Positions 57,037 through 64,000 of a DNA stretch of 64,000 nucleotides are shown here, in pieces. This DNA comes from Craterostigma plantagineum (lineage: Eukaryota; Streptophyta; Magnoliopsida; Lamiales; Linderniaceae): assembly GCA_027422505.1 (NCBI GenBank), contig JAPQWV010000028.1, positions 2,084,001-2,148,000 on the forward strand, written 5' to 3'. Made by a program: the position numbers and the translations under genes. Every line of letters begins with the position of its first letter. The stretch's first letter is position 1. The notes beneath the pieces are model-generated. The model saw only the letters and a list, made by a program, of their open reading frames with translations, searched no databases and had not been told where the DNA came from.

Positions 57037-60000
57037 CCGGTACGTTACAAATTTACGACGTGCCTACTTCCGTGTTGTTTGATTCTGGAGCCACGCACTC
57101 GTTTGTGTCGGCCAAATATGTGACCAAGGTAGGCATCTCTCCTACCTTATCTGATTACAACTATGTAGTAACCCTACCACACGGGGATCCAACTCGAACT
57201 AATCTAGTGTTGGAGAAATGTCCCGTGACGATCGAAGGAAGGAGTTTGAGCGTAGATCTAATTGTGATCCCGATGAACGACTACGACGTTATCTTCGGAA
57301 TGGATTGGCTCTCGAAATACGGGGCCATAATCGATTGCCGGAAGAAGATGGTGGCGTTCCAAATTCCTGAAGATGAAATTTTCACGTTTGTGGGAGCGAA
57401 GGAGAAGAGCAAAATCCATCAAATTTCTGCCTTAAAAGCCCAACGACTTCTGAATTCGGGATGTGAGTCTTTTTTCCTATATGCAATAAAGACCGACGAA
57501 TCGCCTCAACCGAAATTAAAAGACGTTCCCGTTGCAAATGAATTTCCCGACGTATTTCCCGACGATCTCCCGGGACTACCTCCTAATCGAGAACTCCAAT
57601 TCGCGATTGAACTAACTCCAGGAGCAGCACCGTTCTCTAAGACTCCGTATCGTTTAGCACCAAGCGAACTACGAGAGTTAAAAGAGCAACTTGATGAGCT
57701 ATTGCAGAAAGGATTTATTCAGCCCAGTTTCTCGCCTTGGGGAGCACCGGTCCTGTTCGTTCGTAAGAAGGACGGGGTCGATGAGACTTTGTATCGACTA
57801 CCGAGAGCTGAATAAACTGACGATCAAAAACAAATACACGCTGCCCAGAATTGACGATCTGTTCGATCAGCTACAAGGAGCGTCTATATTTTCCAAAATT
57901 GATTTAAGATCGGGGTACCATCAGCTGAAGGTTCGCGAAGTCGACGTTCCAAAAACGGCGTTCAATACGAGGTATGGCCACTATGAATTTTTGGTTATGC
58001 CTTTCGGGTTGACGAACGCTCCAACGGTATTTATGGACCTAATGCACCGGGTCTTCAAAGATTTCCTCGACCACTTCGTAATCATCTTTATAGATGATAT
58101 CCTCGTTTATTCTAAAACGAAGGAGGAACACGACGCTCATTTACGAACGGTTCTCGGAATTCTTCGGGAAAAGCAACTCTATGCCAAATTCAAGAAATGT
58201 GAATTTTGGCTCACGCAAGTGGCCTTTCTGGGACACATTATCTCCGGAAACGGGATTTCTGTGGACCCCAGCAAGATCGAAGCCGTAAGCGATTGGCCAC
58301 GACCAACCACTCCCACGGAGGTCAGGAGTTTTCTCGGGCTTGCTGGATACTACCGAAAGTTCATTAAGGACTTTTCCAGCATTGCCTCGACACTCACGAA
58401 CCTGATGAAGAAGAATGTCCCATTCAAGTGGACGGAAGCATGCGAGTAAAGCTTCCAGGAGTTGAAAAAATGATTGACAACGGCTCCAGTTCTTACGATT
58501 CCCTCCGGTACCGAAGGCTTCTCGGTGTACAGTGATGCCTCAAAGATTGGCTTGGGGTGCGTGCTGATGCAGAACGGGAAGGTAATTGTGTATGCCTCCC
58601 GACAGTTGAAACCTTATGAGAAGAATTACCCCACGCACGATCTCGAACTCGCAGCAGTTGTGTTCGCCCTAAAAATCTGGCGTCATTATCTCTACGGGGA
58701 ACGGTGCGAGATCTACACCGACCATAAGAGCCTGAAATACTTCTTTACCCAGAATGAGTTGAATATGAGGCAACGACGTTGGTTGGAGCTCGTTAAAGAC
58801 TACGATTGCGTGATCAACTATCACCCCGGCAAAGCAAACGTAGTCGCCGACGCATTGAGTCGAAAGGCAGTGAACACGGAACTCCACAACCTCGAAGTAG
58901 AAGTAATAAATTTTGGCGAGATCGAGGCTAGAATGGCGGCGTTAACTCTTCACCCTACGTTGCCGGAGCAGATCAAGAAAGCTCAGGAGCAAGACGAGCT
59001 GTATCTGAAATTGACAAGCGAGAAAACAATCACGACTTCATCAGAATTCAAATTACAAGGAGACGAGAATTTATTCTATAACAATCGTCTGTACGTGCCC
59101 GATAACGCAGAACTCTGGAAAACCATAATGACGGAGGCGCACGCCACTACATACTCGATACACCCCGGAGCTACGAAGATGTATCGAGATTTACGTGAGA
59201 CGTACTGGTGGCCGGGAATGAAGGGAGACATTGCGACGTTCGTAAGCCAGTGTCTCACTTGCCAACAAGTCAAGGCAGAACATCAGAGGCCGGCAGGGAT
59301 GCTGCAATCCTTGTCTATTCCCGAGTGGAAATGGGATCATATTACCATGGACTTTTTCGTCGGCTTGCCGAAAACTGCGAAAGGCCACGACGCCATTTGG
59401 GTAATTGTAGATCGATTAACTAAGTCCGCCCATTTTCTACCTATTTGTTCAACTTTCTCTTTGGAGCAACATGCTAAATTGTATATTCAAGAAATAGTTC
59501 GACTTCACGGGATTCCTTCGTCCATCGTCTCGGATCGAGATTCGAAATTTCTGTCCAAGTTCTGCATGAGCTTACAGAAATCAGTGGGGACGAAGCTTTC
59601 GTTCAGCACCGCTTATCTCCCCAAACTGACGGGCAATCAGAACGAACTATTCAGACCCTCGAAGATATGCTCCGAGCTTGTGTCTTAGACTTCAAAGGGA
59701 ACTGGAGCAAATTTCTTCCTCTGATCGAATTCTCGTATAACAACAGTTATCATTCTTCAATCGGGATGGCACCGTACGAAGCTTTATACGGGCGCAAATG
59801 CCGATCCCCGATACACTGGGACGAGATCGGTGAGCGAGCACTCTTAGGTCCCGATATGATACGAGAAATGACGGAGGCGGTCACCAAAATCCGAGAAAGA
59901 ATGCAGACAGCCCAAAGTCGTCAGAAGAGCTATGCTGATCAACGACGAATGCCGCTCGAGTTCTCGGAAAGCGATCGGGTGTTCTTGAAGATATCTCCTA

Positions 60001-60398
60001 TGAGAGGCGTGAAAAGATTCGGAAAGAAGGGCAAGCTCAGTCCGAGGTACATTGGTCCGTTCCAAATCCTTAAGAGAGTCGGAGAAGTCGCATATCAACT
60101 GGAGTTGCCAGCTTCGCTAGCCCAAGTCCACGACGTATTTCACGTATCGAGCTTACGTAAATATGTCGCAAATCCGAACCACGTGCTAGAGAATGAATCC
60201 CTCTATCAACAACTCAAACCGGATCTGAGCTACGAATAAGAACCGGTAGATATCCTAATGCACGAGGTAAAACGACTTCGGAACAAGAACATTCCGCTAG
60301 TCAAGGTACTGTGGCGAAACCATGCGGTTGAGGAAGCAACATGGGAACGAGAGGACGATATGAAGAATCGTTATCCCGAATTATTTCTTTCGATGTAA
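57030..60398 (+). pseudogene. Gypsy pol of element M (protease, RT, RNase H, integrase, chromodomain-like tail)
   Basis: A full Tekay/Del-like pol with few lesions. Protease with DSGATHSF (57078-57101); RT with [21 protein letters not shown] and the catalytic FIDDILVYS; RNase H with [10 protein letters not shown] and YTDHKSL; integrase HHCC at 59130-59270 (CLTCQQVK), catalytic WDHITMDFF and SDRDSKF, and the third acidic residue in the shifted frame after 59628; tail with IPLVKVLWRNHAVEEATWE ending at 60398. Lesions: an extra G in the run 57774-57777, TAA at 58447 (from a Lys codon), TGA at 58471 (from Trp), a slip near 59628, TAA at 60238. Element M cannot now produce enzyme. Confidence 0.93.
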
Positions 60399-60430
60399 TT
60401 TCGGGGACGAAATTCTTGTAAGGGGGGAGA

Positions 60431-63262
60431 TGTAATACCCGTAAAGATTTAATACGGGATTATTGCAATAAAGTTCGAAATTACAAGATTTATTTTCGAA
60501 CAAGATCCAATTTCTTCATGAATTGGGTCAAAAATTCACAATTTGACCCAAATTTTTAAATGGGCCGAAAATAATAAAATAAAGCCCAAATATATAATTA
60601 ATAGAATAAGAAACTAAACAAAGCAAAACAAAATAGAATAAAACATAACAAAACAAACAAAACAAAATCAACCTAATACCACACTTTAATCCACAAAGAC
60701 AAGACCTAATTAATTAAAGAAAGGAAAAGAGAAAGAAACAACAAGAGAGGGAAGAAAGGGGGAGAGATAGCGAGAGAGAGGGGAGAAAAAAAATATATAA
60801 TAATAATAATATGCATTTCCAAGTGCTTAAGGACAAGATCTAAGCCATCAATACACCTCATAATGGTACCAAATCAAAACCAAAAACACCTAATACATGG
60901 AGATACATGTGGAGAAAATAAATAAATAAATGAGATTGGAAAAGAGAAGGGGAGAGAGGCCGAGAGAAAGAAGAGAAAAAAAAAGAAAAAAAAGAGAGAA
61001 GGGAAAGAAAGAAGAAGGAGAGGAGAAGAAAAATCTCCGAAAGCTCGGGATCGAAGCTCTCGGGTCGGGATCACACGGAAAAACTCCGTGATTTAGCTTT
61101 CTACGGACGTAAGGTAAACAATATAGGATTTGTGAATTTTACGTGTTTTGCATGTTATTCATCGAATTCTTCGTGTTTATGTGATAATAATAATTTGCTT
61201 GCATGAATTTTTCGTTGGTTATCTTAGGGAACACGAGATTGAGTATTTTTAGATCTATGAATATTTAGAAATAGGGATAGAGGACTTTAGATTAAGAGGA
61301 TAGAGCAAAACTTGGGGAGAATTAGGGTTTTCTTTATCCATTTCGGCCAAGAGGTTCAAAAATTCATATCTCACAATCTAGACTTCAGATTAAAAATTCC
61401 TTTAAACAGAATTAAGATTTGCAAGTCCTTTATCTGTGGTTAAAATTTCAGGTCCATCAGACATCGTTTACCTTGTGATCATTGAGAAATCCAAAACTGT
61501 CGCAAAACAGCCGTATAAAATAATTATTTTTAAAATTTTGGAACTTAATCGAAATTTTACAAAATCCAGGGAGTCTGTGTTGTAAAATTCCGAATAGGGG
61601 ATATTTTTAAAGAAATATAAAGTTTTTAGGACATATTTAAAATTCGGAATAAATAATTGGGGTCCTTTGGGTATTTTCAAAATTTGGGGACTAGATTGAA
61701 AAGTTTCAAAAATCTGGTGGCTGAGAATGTAAAATCCGGATAGGGGAGATTTTTTAAGAAATATAAAGGATTTGGGGCAGATTTGAAAATAATTGGGGTC
61801 CTTTGTGTAATTTTCAAAAATTTGGGGACTAGATTGAAAAGTTTTAAATTTGGGAGCTGAGAATGTAAAATCCCAACAGGGGAGATTTTTAAATAAATAT
61901 AAACTTTCGGGGCAGATCTGAAATTTTTAAAGATTTGGGGCAGATCTGAAACTTAGGAAAATTTTCAGATCCTTAAAAGTAAACTATGAAATTTTGGGGT
62001 TTTAAATGCAAAAATTTAGAAAGATATTTTTAAATTAGAAATTTATGTGATATTTTGAAAGTTGGACAATAGAATTTTAAAATATATTAAATTAGGGACC
62101 AATTTTGAAATTAGGGTGTTAAATAAAGTGAAAAGGATTAAATTTTGGGAACTCTTAGTGAAATTTCGGGGAGAGATCGATGAGTAAGGTTTCAGGCCGA
62201 GTAATTCGGAACGCGGGCTTTGGGCCCGATTATTTAGCGTACGATAGTTTTCGGATCGGGCCAAGCTGATACCTCGGGCCGATACATGATATGAAGATTT
62301 GCATTTTTATGTATTGCATTTTACTTGCATGACATTTGCATACACGTGTTATGAGGGGAGAGAATCGTGCGTAGTCACGGTGACATTGTATAGTGTTGAT
62401 GAGTGGGGTAGTTTATGACCGAGTGATGGTTGTCGAATGGTATGAGTTGAGGTTAGGACTAAGGCGCACTATATTATTGAGATGTGGGGAGTGGGCCTCC
62501 CGAGTACTGACCCTTGTGGGGAGTGGGGCCTCCCGAGCTACGGACCCCTGCGCGCGCGTGTTGCCTTTAGTACCTAAGCCTCAGGCCCTGATGTGATGTG
62601 ATGAAATGAGAGATGAGAAAAGAGTCGAGCGTGTATTTTGTGAGTTTTGTCGGGATTGGGGTGTGAGAGCATTTGCATTGCATGTTTTTATCTACTGGGC
62701 AAAAGCTCAGGGTTTACGTATGTAGGTGAGGCGGCTGATGGCGGTGACTCCACGGTCTTTGAGTGCGGGGCAGTACATGGAACGCGACATGTGGAGTATA
62801 TTCATTCATGTTTCGTATTGTTACTATTTGGGCTTCGGTCTAATACAATAATGTGTGTGTTGTAAAACATTTTTTTTATTACGGATTTAGACTTTTGGGC
62901 TTCGGCCCCGTTCTTGAATATTATTATGTAATAAAAAGTTTTTATTAAATGGGCTTTCCGCTGTTTACGCTGCGTAAAAACCGCCAAAATACGTACTCCC
63001 TCCGTCCCACTAATTTTATCACATTTTACCATTTCGGGCGTCCCGCTAATTTTATCACCTTTCCTTATTTAACAAAAAAACTATCACAAACAATCAATAT
63101 AATAATATTAAATACTCTTAAAAGACGTGTCAAAATATACACTTTATTACCTTTTCATTGTACTATATTATTATAATAATACCACCTTAATTTACGTGCC
63201 CGGCAACTTATGTGATAAAGTTACCGGGACGGAGGGAGTATTTAGGAAGTAGGGTCGTTACA
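60431..63262 (+). repeat. 3' LTR of gypsy element M (2.83 kb with MITE)
   Basis: A polypurine tract AAGGGGGGAGA precedes TGTAATACCCG at 60431, and the LTR ends GGGTCGTTACA at 63262. Without the MITE and one TA it is about 2.59 kb. Purine-rich tracts (60740-61020) and small open frames near 62043-62596 mirror those in the 5' LTR and are not genes. The target copy (GCTAC) after it cannot be checked because the 5' LTR lacks its start. Confidence 0.92.
62996..63238. mobile_element. Stowaway-type MITE (243 bp) in the 3' LTR of M
   Basis: Terminal inverted repeats CTCCCTCCGTCCC at both ends, extended to about 27 bases with a few mismatches (ATTTTATCAC), flanked by TA on each side (62994-62995, 63239-63240). 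The 5' LTR has a single TA at the matching site (55589-55590). Non-coding. Tc1/mariner family, moved by a transposase elsewhere in the genome. Confidence 0.95.
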
Positions 63263-64000
63263 GCTACCTAGTCCTGACGTCCATCGACGTCGGACTCGTC
63301 ATTACCTACAACACATAAAGGTCTGAGCGATACGCTCAGTAGGTGAATTCATGCAAATGCGGCGTGCACTCAATCCCAATCCTGACACCTCACCGCATGA
63401 TATAATGCAATGCACGCTCGTTTCCACACCCTACTCTATCTCAATATCAGGGCCCTAGGCTAGACTCGGCACCACCGTGCGCAATAGACTACTGGGTAGC
63501 TACTCCCATCCGACGGTTTTGCACCCCGAGTTGCGCTACCACGCTCTCCCCACGTAGACAGATCGATCATGTCTGTCTGCCGTCCTGAGCATTATATATC
63601 CGGAGGTTTGTCTCCGGGCTGCTCACATCCGAGTATTATATCCGGGCTGAGCATTATATATCCGGGCTGCTCACATCCGAGTAGACAGATCGATTACGTC
63701 TGTCTCCCGCTCCTGAGCAAATAATAGGTGGTTTGCACCTCGGGCTACTCACACCCGAGTAGACAGATCGATCACGTCTGTCTCCCATTAGGTGTCCTGC
63801 GTGTCTAACATCATCCTCACAATCATCTCATTCTACCCTGCTCAAACAACCCCGTAGGGTGTCACCACCAATGTGGTTATCATCTCCCAAAATGTCGTGC
63901 CATGCCGTGATGTGCAATGCATACAAAATACAATCACATAACAATTATGACTACTGTTTGTGTTGCCTTGAAGTTCAAAAGTCTGCTAGCTCTTGCCCAA
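63263..64000 (-). repeat. Gypsy LTR fragment E2, running off the window
   Basis: Minus-strand LTR of the family of E1 and the solo LTR at 26763 (GTCGGACTC, CTACAACAC, GGGCCCTAGGCTAGACTCGG, CACCACCAATGTGGTTATC). It starts at the M element border, in the LTR interior. The 63545-63790 part has several partly duplicated units around GTAGACAGATCGAT and the word CTGTCTCCCG. It overlaps the same LTR segment as E1, so it is another copy. No gene seen. Confidence 0.85.

Noticed and set aside
62043..62264. 73-codon minus-strand frame almost identical to 54636-54857
   Set aside because: Both copies lie at the same place in the two LTRs of element M; they are conserved only because the LTRs are duplicates.
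51806..63262. E1 and E2 as two halves of one LTR split by element M
   Set aside because: Both fragments contain the same LTR segment (around CGACGTCGGACTC), so they overlap and must be separate copies.

Overview
The window is a repeat-dense stretch of a plant nuclear genome. It holds one spliced host gene among at least nine LTR retrotransposon copies, solo LTRs, a truncated LINE and small DNA transposons. The evidence for a plant is tRNA-iMet primer binding sites, Ty1/copia and Ty3/gypsy (Tekay/Del-like chromodomain tail) proteins, a Stowaway-type MITE, GT-AG introns, and an organelle-type topoisomerase IA of plant architecture. The style of the copia gag and of the accessory ORFs reminds me of asterids (Lamiales); that placement is from memory and weak.

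Layout. (1) 1-6003: 3' part of a plus-strand, Sirevirus-like copia element (S1), with gag, a gag-pol linker broken by a LINE, a protease stub, then a non-pol accessory ORF, polypurine tract and 3' LTR; integrase, RT and RNase H are deleted. (2) 8173-15176: the same family on the minus strand (G), with nearly all of gag-pol but many stops, no protease motif and no primer binding site. (3) 15177-18089: 3' end and LTR of a gypsy element. (4) 18090-21117: third copy of the Sirevirus-like family (K, minus), gag only, with PBS and LTR end. (5) 21118-22552: a gypsy LTR fragment. (6) 22553-29885: a minus-strand copia element (D) whose gag is split by a 2.8 kb solo LTR with target duplication TCCCA. 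(7) 29886-45200: a nested block. A decayed Tnt1/Tork-like copia element (H) is split by a 2 kb minus-strand solo LTR (A). A is itself split by a plus-strand relative of the same LTR family (B, target duplication ACTTC) and by a complete 6.3 kb element C (target duplication ATGTA). C carries gag and accessory ORFs but no pol. (8) 45541-50602: the host gene, a minus-strand, eight-exon topoisomerase IA of 1,187 codons. (9) 51806-64000: gypsy LTR fragments (E1, E2), a third accessory-ORF remnant, and a gypsy element M whose LTRs bracket a gag-pol with several lesions; a Stowaway MITE sits in only one of its LTRs.

How it fits together. The transposons are mostly dead, and the order of insertion can be read from target duplications and from coding frames that resume across the inserts. 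The least explained content is the set of non-gag, non-pol accessory ORFs in three copia-associated places (3946-5659, 36085-39363, 52559-53561). In element C they stand in place of pol inside an otherwise well-formed element, which implies a gag-encoding parasite that needs another element's enzymes.
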